Below, one piece after another: positions 38,379-47,563 of a DNA stretch of 64,000 nt. The notes under the pieces were generated by a model. The model did not search any database. It worked only from the letters and a program-made list of their open reading frames with translations, and was not told the DNA's origin. The first letter of the stretch is position 1; the number at the start of each line of letters is the position of its first letter. A program made the position numbers and the translations under genes. Where the stretch lies: assembly GCF_010858045.1 (NCBI RefSeq), contig NZ_JAAGVC010000002.1, positions 122,670 to 186,669 of the forward strand. The letters are read 5' to 3'. This stretch comes from Nocardia cyriacigeorgica. Its GTDB lineage: Bacteria; Actinomycetota; Actinomycetes; Mycobacteriales; Mycobacteriaceae.

Positions 38379-39782
38379 TCACGCCGTCTGCTCCTCTTCG
38401 TCGCCGAGATGACCGGCGGTGAAATCGTCGGCCAGGGTGACTTCGCTGTCGTCCGGGACCGCGTGGATCTCCATGGGCGCGGCAACCGCCTGCGCCGCAC
38501 CGGGTTTGAGTTCGAACAACTCGCGTAGCGCCTCGGCGTAGCTGTCGCCGCCCGGCGTCGAGGCCAGCTGCTTGACCCGCACCGTCGGCGCGTGCAGCAG
38601 CTTGTCCACCACCCGGCGCACCGTGCGCGCGACCTCGTCGCGTTCCGGATCGGCCAGATCGGGCAGCCGCGAATCCAGCCGCATCAGTTCGGCTTCCACC
38701 ACTTCGGCGGCCCGCTGACGCAGTGCGGCAACGGTGGGGGTGACCTCGGCCATCCGCTGGCCGGCCAGGTATTTGGCGAGTTCGTCGGCGACGATCGTGC
38801 GGGCTGCCACCGTGTCGTCGGCGGCCGCGCCCGCGGCGGGATCGCGCTGCAAGGTCTCGATATCGATGACGGTGACGCCAGGCAGCCCGGCCACCGCGTG
38901 TTCCACATCGCGGGGCAGGCCGAGATCGCAGAACACCAGCGGACGTTCATGCGCGCGGTCGCGCGCGGCGAGCGCGGTGTGCGTATCGGCCAGGTTCACC
39001 ACGGCGCCGACCGCCCCGGTGCAGGTGATCACCACATCGGCGGCCGCCATGGCCTCGGGCAGCCGGGACAGCTCCATCGCCTCGGCCTCGACCCCGTGCG
39101 TGCCCGCGGTGGCGGCGAGCCGCTGTGCCCGTTCCATGGTGCGGTTGACGACGACGATGCGTCCGATGCCCGCCCGCGACAGATGCGCGACCGCGAGCCC
39201 GCCCATCGCACCGGCGCCGACCACGACCGCGGTCCGTCCGGTGAGCGGGCCGAGCACGGCGCCCGCGCGGTCGAGCGCGACCGACACCACCGAGGCGCCG
39301 GCCCGGTCGATCCCGGTCTCCGAATGCACCCGCTTGCCGACCCGCAGCGCATGCTGAGCCAGTTCGTGCAGGGTGCGCCCGACGGCCTGCTGGGCGTCGG
39401 CGGTGGCGTAGGCGCTGCGGATCTGGCTGAGCACCTGCTGCTCGCCGATCACCATCGAATCGAGTCCGCTGGAGACGGCGAACAGATGCTCGGCCGCCGC
39501 CTCGCTGTAGCGGACGTAAGCGTGCTTGGTCAGATCCGGCAGCGGCAACCCGGAGTGCTTGGTGAGCAGGTCGCCCACCTCGGCGAGACCACCGTGGAAG
39601 GCGTCGACCACCGCGTACACCTCGACGCGGTTGCAGGTGGAGACGATCATCGCCTCGGACACGTGGCTGGAGGTGAGCAGCCGGTCGATCAGCTTGGGCC
39701 GGTCGGAGTCGGTGATGGCGACCTTCTCCAGCACCGAGACCGGGGCACTGCGATGGGAGATGCCGACGAGAAGAACACTCAT
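38379..39782 (-). CDS. hemA: Glutamyl-tRNA reductase
   Basis: HemA reduces glutamyl-tRNA to glutamate-1-semialdehyde with NADPH, the first committed step of tetrapyrrole synthesis. The 467-residue protein has the active-site cysteine C50 in STCNRVEVY, and the NADPH-binding [16 protein letters not shown] near 190. ATG 39782 overlaps the rex stop by ATGA. Linking hemA to rex places heme synthesis under redox control. Confidence 0.93.
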   Translation of the reverse strand: MSVLLVGISHRSAPVSVLEKVAITDSDRPKLIDRLLTSSHVSEAMIVSTCNRVEVYAVVDAFHGGLAEVGDLLTKHSGLPLPDLTKHAYVRYSEAAAEHLFAVSSGLDSMVIGEQQVLSQIRSAYATADAQQAVGRTLHELAQHALRVGKRVHSETGIDRAGASVVSVALDRAGAVLGPLTGRTAVVVGAGAMGGLAVAHLSRAGIGRIVVVNRTMERAQRLAATAGTHGVEAEAMELSRLPEAMAAADVVITCTGAVGAVVNLADTHTALAARDRAHERPLVFCDLGLPRDVEHAVAGLPGVTVIDIETLQRDPAAGAAADDTVAARTIVADELAKYLAGQRMAEVTPTVAALRQRAAEVVEAELMRLDSRLPDLADPERDEVARTVRRVVDKLLHAPTVRVKQLASTPGGDSYAEALRELFELKPGAAQAVAAPMEIHAVPDDSEVTLADDFTAGHLGDEEEQTA

Positions 39783-40747
39783 GGTGTGACCACCGATCCC
39801 TTGCTGGTTGGCTCCGTTGCCGAATGCGAGGTTGCCGGATGCTGTGGGGTTGCCGGATGCTGGGTGGCCGCCGCCGGATGGGCGCGGCCGGGATGCGCGG
39901 GCTGCGGATGGGTATTCGCCGCCCGGCGGCCGACGCGGCCGGAACCGAGCGGATGGGCGACCGGGATCGAGTCGCCGCGCTCGCCGACCGCGGGCCCGTC
40001 GCCCGGCCACCGGTCGGTCTCGGCATTGCGCACCCGCTCGAACGACAGCATCTGCATCTCGACGGCCAGATCGACCCGGCGCACCTCGACCGTGGCCGGT
40101 ACCACCAGCTCGCAGGGGGCGAAGCTCAGAATCGACTGCAGACCGGCCGCGACCAGCGCATCACAGACCTGCTGGGCGGCATCGTCGGGGACGGCGATGA
40201 CCGCGATGGTCGGCTCGAGCGTGGCGATCACCGCATCGAGTTCGCCCGCGTCACGGACCCGGAGCCCGGACACCGTGCGCCCGATCAGCGCGGGATCGTT
40301 GTCGAACAGGCCGACAACGGTGAATCCGCGGCGCCGGAATCCGCCGTAGCCGACGAGGGCGCGACCGAGGTTTCCCGCGCCGACCAGCACGACGCGGTGC
40401 CCCTCGGACAGGCCGAGCACATCTTCGATCCTGGTCCGCAGCTTGGCGACGTCGTAGCCGACGCCGCGAACACCGTTGGGGCCGAGGAAGGACAGGTCCT
40501 TGCGCAGCTTCGCGGAATTGACACCCGCCGCGACAGCGAGTTCCTCACTCGATACGATGAGCACACCGTCGTCGGCCAACATGGCGAGGACTCGGAGGTA
40601 GGTGGCCAGCCGCGCCACCGTCGCCTGCGGAATGTCCTTATGGGTACGATTGGCGGCCTCGTGGTTCCGCGAGCTGCCGCCTTCGGGCCCGTCGCTCGAC
40701 CGCAGAGCTTTGGAGGCGCCACCCGGCGCCTCATGGTGCTCTGTCAC
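39779..40747 (-). CDS. rex: Redox-sensing repressor Rex with N-terminal repeat insertion and C-terminal extension
   Basis: Rex senses NADH/NAD+ and represses respiration genes when NADH is low. The 322-residue protein has a winged helix at about 40-105 ([26 protein letters not shown]) and a Rossmann fold from 119 ([11 protein letters not shown]). Typical Rex is 210 to 250 residues. Residues 16-29 come from the 42-bp repeat, and 241-322 are a Pro/Ala/His-rich tail with [13 protein letters not shown] 40747 has GAGGAG before it. The first gene of rex-hemA-hemC-hemD. Confidence 0.92.
   Translation of the reverse strand: MTEHHEAPGGASKALRSSDGPEGGSSRNHEAANRTHKDIPQATVARLATYLRVLAMLADDGVLIVSSEELAVAAGVNSAKLRKDLSFLGPNGVRGVGYDVAKLRTRIEDVLGLSEGHRVVLVGAGNLGRALVGYGGFRRRGFTVVGLFDNDPALIGRTVSGLRVRDAGELDAVIATLEPTIAVIAVPDDAAQQVCDALVAAGLQSILSFAPCELVVPATVEVRRVDLAVEMQMLSFERVRNAETDRWPGDGPAVGERGDSIPVAHPLGSGRVGRRAANTHPQPAHPGRAHPAAATQHPATPQHPATSHSATEPTSKGSVVTP
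39830..39862 (-). repeat. Tandem GGTTGCCGGATGCTG repeat in the rex tail
   Basis: GGTTGCCGGATGCTG occurs at 39830-39844 and 39848-39862 (plus-strand reading), period 18. It encodes part of the His/Pro/Ala tail. Confidence 0.6.
40660..40702 (-). repeat. Copy of the 42-bp dispersed repeat, in rex
   Basis: Minus strand reads CGGTCGAGCGACGGGCCCGA then AGGCGGCAGCTCGCGGAACC and ACG. It is in frame in the N-terminal part of rex ([14 protein letters not shown]), same strand as the gene, and differs by two bases from the copy in resB over the shared part. Confidence 0.85.
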
Positions 40748-40859
40748 GTCCTCGGCTCCTCGCCCGTCCTGAAGTCAGGCCGGTTCGTCTGTGACCTCCG
40801 TCCCGGGCTGCTCCGGTGACGGGATCGAATGTCGGGTTGATTCACCGCGCGCCGGCACA

Positions 40860-40895
40860 CTCGAGAACGCTGCTCGAGAACGCTCTCGAGAATCC
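40860..40895. repeat. Triplicate CTCGAGAACGC repeat in the rex promoter region
   Basis: CTCGAGAACGC begins at 40860 and 40873, and CTCGAGAATCC at 40885; spacings 13 and 12. Each has the CTCGAG palindrome at its core. It lies 110-150 bp upstream of rex and may bind a regulator. Confidence 0.55.
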
Positions 40896-40930
40896 TCGGC
40901 CCGCGGGTCGCGTGCCACCACCGTAACCGC

Positions 40931-40948
40931 TTGTGAAGCCCTGCACAA
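40931..40948. promoter_or_regulatory. Rex operator (ROP) upstream of rex-hemACD
   Basis: TTGTGAA-GCCC-TGCACAA matches the Rex consensus TTGTGAA-N4-TTCACAA with one mismatch. It sits about 185 bp upstream of rex, which is where autoregulation is expected. Binding and control of hemACD are inferred. Confidence 0.75.
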
Positions 40949-41008
40949 AGTCGGTGAAATTGGCCTCATTTTCCCCCGCGACCAGCGCAGCGCCGCTCGG
41001 CGCGCCGA

Positions 41009-41293
41009 TCATCGGCTCAGGTCGGCTCGCAATCGCGGTTCGTCGACGTCGAAATAGCTGTGCTCACGACCGTTGAGCAGCACCACAGGAAGCCGGTCGC
41101 CGTATTCCGCGCGCAGGCCAGGGTCGGTGGCGGCGGCTTCGTCGACGTCGATGGTGCCGACCTGCACTCCGTAATCGGCGCAGATGGTCCGCAACTGTTC
41201 GAGTGCGATGGCACACATTCCGCAGCCGGCCCTGGTCAGCAGGGTCACCGATGGCGGCGCGCCGGATCCGGCACTTTCTGTGGGATTGGTCAT
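41009..41293 (-). CDS. Glutaredoxin-family protein
   Basis: A 94-residue thioredoxin-fold protein with the redox site [14 protein letters not shown] (CGMC, residues about 24-27). This is a mycoredoxin/NrdH-like CxxC pattern; NADH- or mycothiol-dependent disulfide reduction is likely. In mycobacteria a glutaredoxin gene also lies next to hemA (Rv0508). ATG 41293 is preferred; a longer frame exists upstream. It is divergent from the HAD gene. Confidence 0.82.
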   Translation of the reverse strand: MTNPTESAGSGAPPSVTLLTRAGCGMCAIALEQLRTICADYGVQVGTIDVDEAAATDPGLRAEYGDRLPVVLLNGREHSYFDVDEPRLRADLSR

Positions 41294-41633
41294 GAAGGTT
41301 ATTAAATCCCCTCGCCACGCCAGTGCGACTGCGCACGGTCCTGGGGTCATGAGGGCGGAATCCGGTTACTGTTGGACGTGGCTTGCGCCTGGCAGGTCAC
41401 GGCCGGGCGGCGGTGGAATGTGCCACCACGCAGGCCCCGGTCAGGCGCGAACCGACACAGCGGTCGAGCGACGGGCCCGGAGGCGGCAGCTTGCGTCACC
41501 ACGCGCAGGGCCCCGGGAGACCGCCGGATCGACACAGCGGTCGAGCGACGGACCCGGAGGCGGCAGCTTGCGTAACCACGTAGGGGCCCCGGGAGACCGC
41601 CGGACTGACACAGCGCGACGGGCGGAGGTACTG
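41294..41633. other. 340-bp region holding a 77-bp tandem array of the dispersed repeat
   Basis: Between the glutaredoxin gene and the HAD gene there is no convincing gene. From about 41425 to 41613 the sequence is a tandem array with periods of 77 and 76 bp (CGACACAG at 41453, 41530 and, as TGACACAG, 41606). Each full unit carries one copy of the 42-bp repeat and the spacer AGGGCCCCGGGAGACCGCCG. The left part may hold the promoters of the two divergent genes; GGAGG at 41624 is the ribosome site of the HAD gene. Confidence 0.7.
41425..41613 (+). repeat. Tandem array (two full units and parts) of the dispersed repeat
   Basis: Repeat copies at 41461-41503 and 41538-41580 have CGGTCGAGCGACGG and then AGGCGGCAGCTTGCG. 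They share the core with the copies in resB and rex, and read in the same direction as the HAD gene. The array stays open in one frame through to that gene. Confidence 0.85.
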
Positions 41634-42668
41634 GTGCCGGAACGATCGAGGGTGGCGAGGACCGGATTCATCGCGGGGCGGTTCGGCGAGTTTCCGGCGC
41701 GGTGGAATCTGGGCCCGCTGGGCCAGGGCCTCACCGATCAGCTCGCCCGCATCTCCCGCAGCCCGTTCGGCCCGAGCGAAGAGGAACTGCGGGCCAACCT
41801 GGCGGGTGAGGCCAGCGCCGACGCCGCGCTGGCGCTGCACGACGCGGAATTGGCCTCGGCCGCCGACGAGGAGACCGGTGGACCGGAGGTTCCGCGCGAT
41901 CTCACCGCGGCGGCGTTTTTCGATGTCGACAACACCATGGTGCAGGGCGCATCGATCGTGCATTTCGCGCGCGGACTGGCCGCTCGCAAATACTTCAAGA
42001 CCTCGGATCTGGTCGATATCGCCTGGAAACAGGTCAAATTCCGGGTGACCGGCAAAGAAAACAGCACCGATATGGCCTCGGGCAAGGAAAAAGCGCTCGA
42101 ATTCATCGCCGGCCGTTCCACCGCCGAACTGGCCGCACTCGGTGAGGAGATCTACGACGAGATCATCGCCGACAAGATCTGGCCGGGCACCAGGGCGCTG
42201 GCGCAGATGCATCTGGACGCGGGTCAGCAGGTGTGGCTGGTCACCGCGACGCCGGTGGAGCTGGCACAGGTGATCGCCAAGCGGCTCGGGCTCACCGGCG
42301 CGCTCGGCACGGTGGCCGAGAGTGTGGACGGCAAGTTCACCGGCCGCCTGGTCGGCGACATCCTGCACGGGCTCGGCAAGGCGCACGCGGTGCGCACCCT
42401 CGCCATCCGCGAGGGCCTCAACCTCAAGCGCTGCACCGCCTATTCCGACAGCCACAACGACGTGCCGATGCTGTCGCTGGTCGGCACCGCGGTGGCGATC
42501 AACCCGGATTCGGATCTGCGTGAGGTCGCCAAGAACCGCGGCTGGGAGATCCGCGATTTCCGCACCGGACGCAAGGCCGCCAAGATCGGCGTGCCAACGG
42601 CGCTTGCGCTCGGGGCGGCCGGCGGTGCGGTGGCGGCGGCCATCACCCGGCGGCGCGAGCTGCACTGA
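41634..42668 (+). CDS. HAD-IB family phosphatase, SerB1-like
   Basis: The 344-residue protein has the HAD nucleophile and acid D97 and D99 in [11 protein letters not shown], the threonine motif LVTATPVEL near 205, the lysine in AHAVRTLA near 248, and [14 protein letters not shown] near 268. It is similar to M. tuberculosis SerB1 (Rv0505c). A small hydrophobic segment close to the C-terminus ([15 protein letters not shown]) may anchor it. Substrate is unverified: phosphoserine or a lipid phosphate. GTG at 41634 is set by the GGAGG five nt upstream. Confidence 0.85.
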   Translation: MPERSRVARTGFIAGRFGEFPARWNLGPLGQGLTDQLARISRSPFGPSEEELRANLAGEASADAALALHDAELASAADEETGGPEVPRDLTAAAFFDVDNTMVQGASIVHFARGLAARKYFKTSDLVDIAWKQVKFRVTGKENSTDMASGKEKALEFIAGRSTAELAALGEEIYDEIIADKIWPGTRALAQMHLDAGQQVWLVTATPVELAQVIAKRLGLTGALGTVAESVDGKFTGRLVGDILHGLGKAHAVRTLAIREGLNLKRCTAYSDSHNDVPMLSLVGTAVAINPDSDLREVAKNRGWEIRDFRTGRKAAKIGVPTALALGAAGGAVAAAITRRRELH

Positions 42669-42720
42669 CGCCGTCGCGATCCGAACCGCACCGGCAGCAG
42701 CGCCGGTAGGGCGGCCCGCG

Positions 42721-43731
42721 CTACCCCGTGAACGGGTTGCGCCGCTTGGTGAGCAGCTTGTACAGGGTCTGCTGGATGGTTTCGCGAACCTGGTCGGTGA
42801 CCTCGAACATCGTCATCGGATCGTCGGCGGCCTCTGGCTCGTATTCGGTGGTGGCGATGGGCTTGCCGAATTCGATGTACCACTTCGAGGGCAGCGGCAT
42901 CGCGCCGAGCAGGCCGAGGTGCGGGAACAGCGGCGTCACCGGGAAGTAGGGCAGCCCGAGCAGACGCGCCAGCGGCTTGATATCGGCCAGCTTGGGGTAG
43001 ATCTCCTCGGATCCGACGATCGAGCACGGAATGATCGGCACACCGGTGCGCACGGCGGCGGCCACGAATCCGCCGCGGCCGAAGCGTTGCAGCTTGTACC
43101 GGTCGGCGTATTTCTTGCCGACGCCCTTGAACCCTTCGGGGAACACGCCCGTCAGTTCACCGGTGCGCAGCAGCCGCTCGGCGTCGGGACGGCAGGCCAG
43201 GGTGTGCCCGGCCTTGCGGGCCAGCACGCCGAGCACCGGCGTCTCGAAGACCAGATCGGCCGCGAGTAGGCGTAGCGCGCGCTGCTTCGGGTGGTGGTCG
43301 TGGATGGCGAGCTGGAGCATCAGCCCGTCCAGCGGCACCGTGCCGGCGTGGTTGGACACGATCAGCGCGCCGCCCACCTCCGGGATGTTCTCCATGCCGC
43401 TGACCTGCACCCGGAACCAGAAGTCCGACAGCGGGCGCAGCGCGGGCAGGATCACCGATTCGAGCAGATGCTCGTCGAAACCGAATTCGTCGACCTGATA
43501 GTCGCCGGTGAGCCTGCGGCGGGCGAATTCGGCGGTCTTGCTGATCTGCTTGCCGAGCGCACCGCGCATCAGCTCCGCCAGCGATTGCGGTGCGGCCGGC
43601 GCGGCGGCGGCCAGCCGATCGGTCAGCGACGTCACGGTGGGCACCGGAGTGCTCCACTCCCGTGGCGTGGGCCGTGGCCGTGGTTCCACGGCGAGGTCGT
43701 GCAGCTGGATCACTTTCGCTACATCGTTCAT
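42721..43731 (-). CDS. PlsC-family acyltransferase
   Basis: A 336-residue acyl-CoA:glycerophospholipid acyltransferase-type enzyme. The acyl-transfer motif is SNHAGTVPLD with H128 and D135, and the phosphate-binding FPEGFKGVGKKY motif is near 205. It resembles Rv0502 of mycobacteria, where it also follows a galE2-like gene. The ATG overlaps the epimerase stop by ATGA. Substrate is unknown; phospholipid or triacylglycerol metabolism is likely. Confidence 0.85.
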   Translation of the reverse strand: MNDVAKVIQLHDLAVEPRPRPTPREWSTPVPTVTSLTDRLAAAAPAAPQSLAELMRGALGKQISKTAEFARRRLTGDYQVDEFGFDEHLLESVILPALRPLSDFWFRVQVSGMENIPEVGGALIVSNHAGTVPLDGLMLQLAIHDHHPKQRALRLLAADLVFETPVLGVLARKAGHTLACRPDAERLLRTGELTGVFPEGFKGVGKKYADRYKLQRFGRGGFVAAAVRTGVPIIPCSIVGSEEIYPKLADIKPLARLLGLPYFPVTPLFPHLGLLGAMPLPSKWYIEFGKPIATTEYEPEAADDPMTMFEVTDQVRETIQQTLYKLLTKRRNPFTG

Positions 43732-44810
43732 GTATGTGCTCCCGTACCGGCCCCTACCAGGCCGAGCAGTTTGTGTTCCGCGGCATCGATCCACGAGGGA
43801 TCGACGACGGGCCGCAGCGCTGCGCCCCCGATGAAGTCGTCGAACGCCTGTACCGTCGTCCACCGCGGCTCGAATCCGAGCTCGGTGCGCATACGAGTGG
43901 TGTCCAGGCCACAACCGAAATGGAAGTAGTCGAGCTGTTCGGCGCTGAAATCGCGCATCACCGGACCCATCAGGGAGCGGCCGATGGTGCGGAACAGCGC
44001 CCACGGGACCGGCATGGCGACCCGGCCCGCACGGCGAACTGCTTGTGACAGAGCCAAGGCTCCATCGCCTGCGATGTTGAACGTTCCTCCGGGTGCACCC
44101 AGCGCTGCGTGCACCAAGGCGGCGACCGCGTCTTCTTCGTGCAACAACTGCATCCGTGCGTCGCGGCCGAGCACCGTCGGTGTCAGCGGCGAACGCAGGA
44201 ACTGGGCGCCACGCCCCGCCAGTCTAGGCCCGACGATGGGCGCGAAGCGCAGAATCGGCGCGGCGATATCGGGACGACGCCTCGCCAGCCCGCGCACGAA
44301 TCCTTCGATTTCGATCATGTCGCGCGCGAACGCGCCGCTGGGCGGGGTGCGGGCACCCATTTCCTCGGTGAACTTCGCCGGGTCCTTGGCGCTTCCGCCA
44401 TAGACCGCCGACGACGAACGCAGCACCACCCGCCGCACCGCCGGCGCTTTCTGGCACACCGCGAACAACTGCATCGCGCCGAGCACGTTGAGGTCTTTCA
44501 TCGCCGCACGACTGCCACCGGCCGGCGGATGCGAGAGCACCGCGGCATGCACGACGGTGTCGACGTCGTTGCCCGCGATCACCTTGCGGATCAATGGATT
44601 ACGGATATCGGCGCGGATGAATTCGGCACGCCCCATCCGGCGGCGCAGCTCGGGGCTCGGGGTCAGCGAATCCACGGCGATGACGCGCGCGATCCGCTCG
44701 TCCTGAGCCAGCCGGGAGACCACATTGCCGCCGAAGAACCTGGCCGCGCCGGTCACCATCACCACGTCGGGCAATCGTGCGCCCCTACTAGCCTCAACGT
44801 CCATACGCAC
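43728..44810 (-). CDS. NAD-dependent epimerase/dehydratase, Rv0501-like
   Basis: A 360-residue extended SDR. The Rossmann motif is VTGAARFFGGNV near 20-31. The catalytic tyrosine context VYGGSAKDP near 143 is SSAVYGG, with no usual YxxxK, so catalytic activity as an epimerase is uncertain. Mycobacterial galE2 (Rv0501) is its homologue. It starts GTG 44810 or ATG 44804. It forms a coupled pair with the acyltransferase. Confidence 0.82.
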   Translation of the reverse strand: MRMDVEASRGARLPDVVMVTGAARFFGGNVVSRLAQDERIARVIAVDSLTPSPELRRRMGRAEFIRADIRNPLIRKVIAGNDVDTVVHAAVLSHPPAGGSRAAMKDLNVLGAMQLFAVCQKAPAVRRVVLRSSSAVYGGSAKDPAKFTEEMGARTPPSGAFARDMIEIEGFVRGLARRRPDIAAPILRFAPIVGPRLAGRGAQFLRSPLTPTVLGRDARMQLLHEEDAVAALVHAALGAPGGTFNIAGDGALALSQAVRRAGRVAMPVPWALFRTIGRSLMGPVMRDFSAEQLDYFHFGCGLDTTRMRTELGFEPRWTTVQAFDDFIGGAALRPVVDPSWIDAAEHKLLGLVGAGTGAHT

Positions 44811-44962
44811 CGGGCCGTCCCACCTTCGAGCCCCCTCGGATTTATTCCCGTTCCAGACTAACTGCTGCCGTACCCTCCGCCGCGAGATTTAACCGCCTTC
44901 TAACGATGACTTCAGTCACCGGAAACACGCCAGGTTTCAAATCTTTGTATTTCAAAATGAAA

Positions 44963-44989
44963 GACCCGCCACCTGATCGGTGACGGGTC
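44963..44989 (-). terminator. Terminator of the bS22 gene
   Basis: GACCCGCCACC (44963-44973) and GGTGACGGGTC (44979-44989) pair with one mismatch around TGATC. On the minus strand the stem is followed by TTTCATTTTG, a T-rich tail. It lies 20 nt beyond the stop of bS22. Confidence 0.8.
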
Positions 44990-45008
44990 CTTCTGCTGTC
45001 ATCAGCGC

Positions 45009-45110
45009 TTACTTGCCGAGTTTGCGCCGCTGCACGCGGGTACGACGAAGCAGCTTGCGGTGCTTCTTCTTCGACATGCGCTTACGGCGCTTCTTGATCA
45101 CAGAACCCAT
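45009..45110 (-). CDS. Small ribosomal protein bS22 (AURKAIP1/COX24 domain)
   Basis: A 33-residue extremely basic peptide ([20 protein letters not shown] then [13 protein letters not shown]). This is nearly the same as the 30S protein bS22 found in mycobacterial ribosomes (M. smegmatis structures). It binds near the decoding region of 16S rRNA. In mycobacteria it lies at the same place, between galE2 and the HTH gene (Rv0500B). Confidence 0.93.
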
Positions 45111-45296
45111 AGGGTGTTCCTCGCGTTCTCTCTACTCGGCGCGCACGCACTCACGTACGCCAACTGTCCGGTCGCTCGGCAAGCCTCACTCCCAATGTTC
45201 GCGCCACCTCGGCCAACGAACATGCGGTAGCCCCGGTGCGTGAACACGAACCGAGGGTCCATCGTACCGGCCCGGGCACAAGCGCCGGTAATCGAC

Positions 45297-45542
45297 TCAT
45301 CCCGCGTCGAAGTAGGACGTCTCGAGGTATTCGTGCACCGCTTTCGCATGCACCCGGAACGACCGGCCGACGCGCACCGCGGGTAGCTCTCCCGAGTGCA
45401 CCAGCCGATACACCGTCATTTTCGACACCCGCATCAGATTCGCGACCTCGGCGACGGTGAGGAACTGGGTTCCTCCGCCGAGCACGGGTTGTCCCTGTGG
45501 CGAACCGCCACCACTTGGAGACATCTTGTTCGAAGACATCAT
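45297..45542 (-). CDS. Excisionase/MerR-type HTH protein (Rv0500A-like)
   Basis: The C-terminal half is a typical excisionase-like DNA-binding domain: FLTVAEVANLMRVSKMTVYRLVHSGELPAVRVGRSFRVHAKAVHEYLE. The N-terminus is Gly/Ser-rich. ATG 45542 gives 81 residues, similar to the mycobacterial protein; a GTG at 45605 with AAGGAG 3 nt before it is the alternative. Targets are unknown. It sits between bS22 and proC. Confidence 0.82.
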   Translation of the reverse strand: MMSSNKMSPSGGGSPQGQPVLGGGTQFLTVAEVANLMRVSKMTVYRLVHSGELPAVRVGRSFRVHAKAVHEYLETSYFDAG

Positions 45543-45687
45543 CGCACCACTGACCTCCGGCACGTCCGCGCCGCTGGCTTCCCCACCGGCGGAACAGACA
45601 CGCACGTGCTCCTTGAAGCTTAGCGGGACCAGTGGGATTGCTGCGACGGGTGTGAGAAATCAGCCGATATTGCGCGTCGACCGGCGG

Positions 45688-46506
45688 CTACTCGGCGGCC
45701 ACACCCTGTTCCACCGACCGTTGCTTGGCCGCGTGCAGCGCTTCCAGGAACGCCGAACGCACGCCACCGCGCTCCAGCTCGCGCAAGGCGGCCGCGGTGG
45801 TGCCCGCGGGCGAGGTCACCGCGGCGCGCAGATCCGCCGCCTGCTGGCCGGATTCCTCTAGCAGCGCGGCGGAACCGATCATGGTCTGCACGACCAGCTG
45901 GGTGGCCACATCGCGGGTCAGGCCGAGCCCGACGCCTGCGTCGACCATGGCCTCGACCACGAGGAAGAAGTACGCGGGCCCGGAACCGGATACGGCGGTC
46001 ACCGCGTCCATCTGAGATTCCGGCACGACCACCACCTTGCCGACGGCGCCGAGCACCTCGGAGACCAGCTCGAGCTGATCGGCCTTGGCGTAGCGACCCG
46101 GCGCGAGCACACTCATGCCCTGCCCGACCAGCATCGGCGTATTCGGCATCACTCGCACCACCGGGAAACCGGCGGGCAACTTGTTCTCCAGCCGAGCCGT
46201 CGGCACTCCGGCGGCCAGCGAGACCAGCACCTGATCGCGATCGCCGCCGAGTTCGGCCTTGCCCAGATCGGTGAGAACCGCGTCGACATCGCCGGGTTTC
46301 ACCGCGATCACCAGCAGGTCGGCGCCGACGGCGGCATCGGTCACCGAATCGGTGATCCGGATGCCGAACCGGTCCGCGAGCATCTCGCCGCGATCCGGGT
46401 GGGTCTCCACGACCACCAGATCCTTGACGGCCCGTCCGGATTCGAGCAAACCCGCGATCAACGCTTCGCCGATGCGCCCGCCACCGATCACAGCAATTCT
46501 GGTCAT
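45688..46506 (-). CDS. proC: Pyrroline-5-carboxylate reductase
   Basis: ProC reduces pyrroline-5-carboxylate to proline with NADPH. The 272-residue protein starts TRIAVIGGGRIGEALIAGLL. The C-terminal helices contain the family signature VTAVSGSGPAYFFLVVEAMVDAGVGLGL near 160-187 and VTSPAGTTAAAL near 225. TAGCCT stands 8 nt before the ATG (leaderless pattern). Confidence 0.93.
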   Translation of the reverse strand: MTRIAVIGGGRIGEALIAGLLESGRAVKDLVVVETHPDRGEMLADRFGIRITDSVTDAAVGADLLVIAVKPGDVDAVLTDLGKAELGGDRDQVLVSLAAGVPTARLENKLPAGFPVVRVMPNTPMLVGQGMSVLAPGRYAKADQLELVSEVLGAVGKVVVVPESQMDAVTAVSGSGPAYFFLVVEAMVDAGVGLGLTRDVATQLVVQTMIGSAALLEESGQQAADLRAAVTSPAGTTAAALRELERGGVRSAFLEALHAAKQRSVEQGVAAE

Positions 46507-46580
46507 GAGCCATAAGGCTAGACGGCCGACAGTCCGCACTGCCAACAGTCGTGAACTCGCCCGGCCGGGGGCGGCCGCTG

Positions 46581-47471
46581 TCAGCGCGGGACGGGCATCA
46601 ACGCCAGCTGACGGCTCTGTGCGACGACGGCGCCGGTGGAGTCGATGACGAGCTGATCCTCGTCGAACATCCGCCCGCCCACCTCGTGCGTGGTGGCGAT
46701 GATGCGCAGCCAGCCGGGGGCGGGCCTGCGCCGCAGGTAGGTGGTCATCTGCACGGTCGGCGCCCAGCCGAAGCTGCCGAGGTTCGCCGGCACCGGCGGG
46801 CTCATATCGGCGGCCATCATGGCGAAGTACATCGACACGTCCGGATCGTTCTGGTCACCGGCACGCGGGCGCATCCACAGGCGTAGCCGGGGAACTCCCG
46901 TTTCGCCGGCCAGGAAGCGCGCCCACTCGGAGTCGATGCACAGATCGGCGCCCTGCGCGACGTGCACGATCTGGCCCATCGGCGAGTCGGGGTCGTAGGC
47001 GAGCGCGGTGGCGCCGGGTTCGACGGGCATATCGGTATGCGACGGTGCGTAGGCGGGCGGGGTCTCGGCGTCGTCGAGATGGCCGAAGGTGAAGGCGGTG
47101 CGCACCATGGCCTTTCCGCCCTGGCTCAGCGTGGCGTCGAGCAGACAGATCTGGCGGCCGACCTTGCGCACGCTCACCTCGTACTCGACCGCGCCGGGTT
47201 CCGGTGCGCCGAGGAAGTCCGAGCTCGCGGCGATGGGCGCCATGGCGGTGCGCTCGGGATCGACGGTGCGCAGCCAGGTGGTCGCGGCGGCCGCCGAGGC
47301 GGCGACCATGGTGCCGCCGTGCACCTTGGGGCCGATGGTCCAGATCGGATCGATGGTGCCCGCGTAGCGTCCGGTGGCCGCGTCGGTGGTGGTGAGCTCG
47401 GTGAGGGCGCACACCTGGCCGAAGGGGGCGGCGGTGGCCTGATCGGGGTCGGCGGTCAGCTCCGTCGTCAT
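46581..47471 (-). CDS. Acyl-CoA thioesterase-family protein
   Basis: A 296-residue protein of the double hotdog type: the first hotdog WTIGPKVHGGTMVAASAAAATTWL near 48 and the second in the C-terminal half, GWAPTVQMTTYLRRRPAPGWLRI near 235. Its homologue in M. tuberculosis is Rv0499. It hydrolyses acyl-CoA esters of unknown chain. ATG 47471 is preferred (AGGAG, 5-nt spacing). Confidence 0.83.
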   Translation of the reverse strand: MTTELTADPDQATAAPFGQVCALTELTTTDAATGRYAGTIDPIWTIGPKVHGGTMVAASAAAATTWLRTVDPERTAMAPIAASSDFLGAPEPGAVEYEVSVRKVGRQICLLDATLSQGGKAMVRTAFTFGHLDDAETPPAYAPSHTDMPVEPGATALAYDPDSPMGQIVHVAQGADLCIDSEWARFLAGETGVPRLRLWMRPRAGDQNDPDVSMYFAMMAADMSPPVPANLGSFGWAPTVQMTTYLRRRPAPGWLRIIATTHEVGGRMFDEDQLVIDSTGAVVAQSRQLALMPVPR

Positions 47472-47563
47472 CGTCACTCCTGTCGTTCGGCCAACTCGTT
47501 CGTACAGCGTACAAGTCGGGCTGGGCGGGTCGATATTCCCGGGTGGGTGACCGCGCGGACCGA

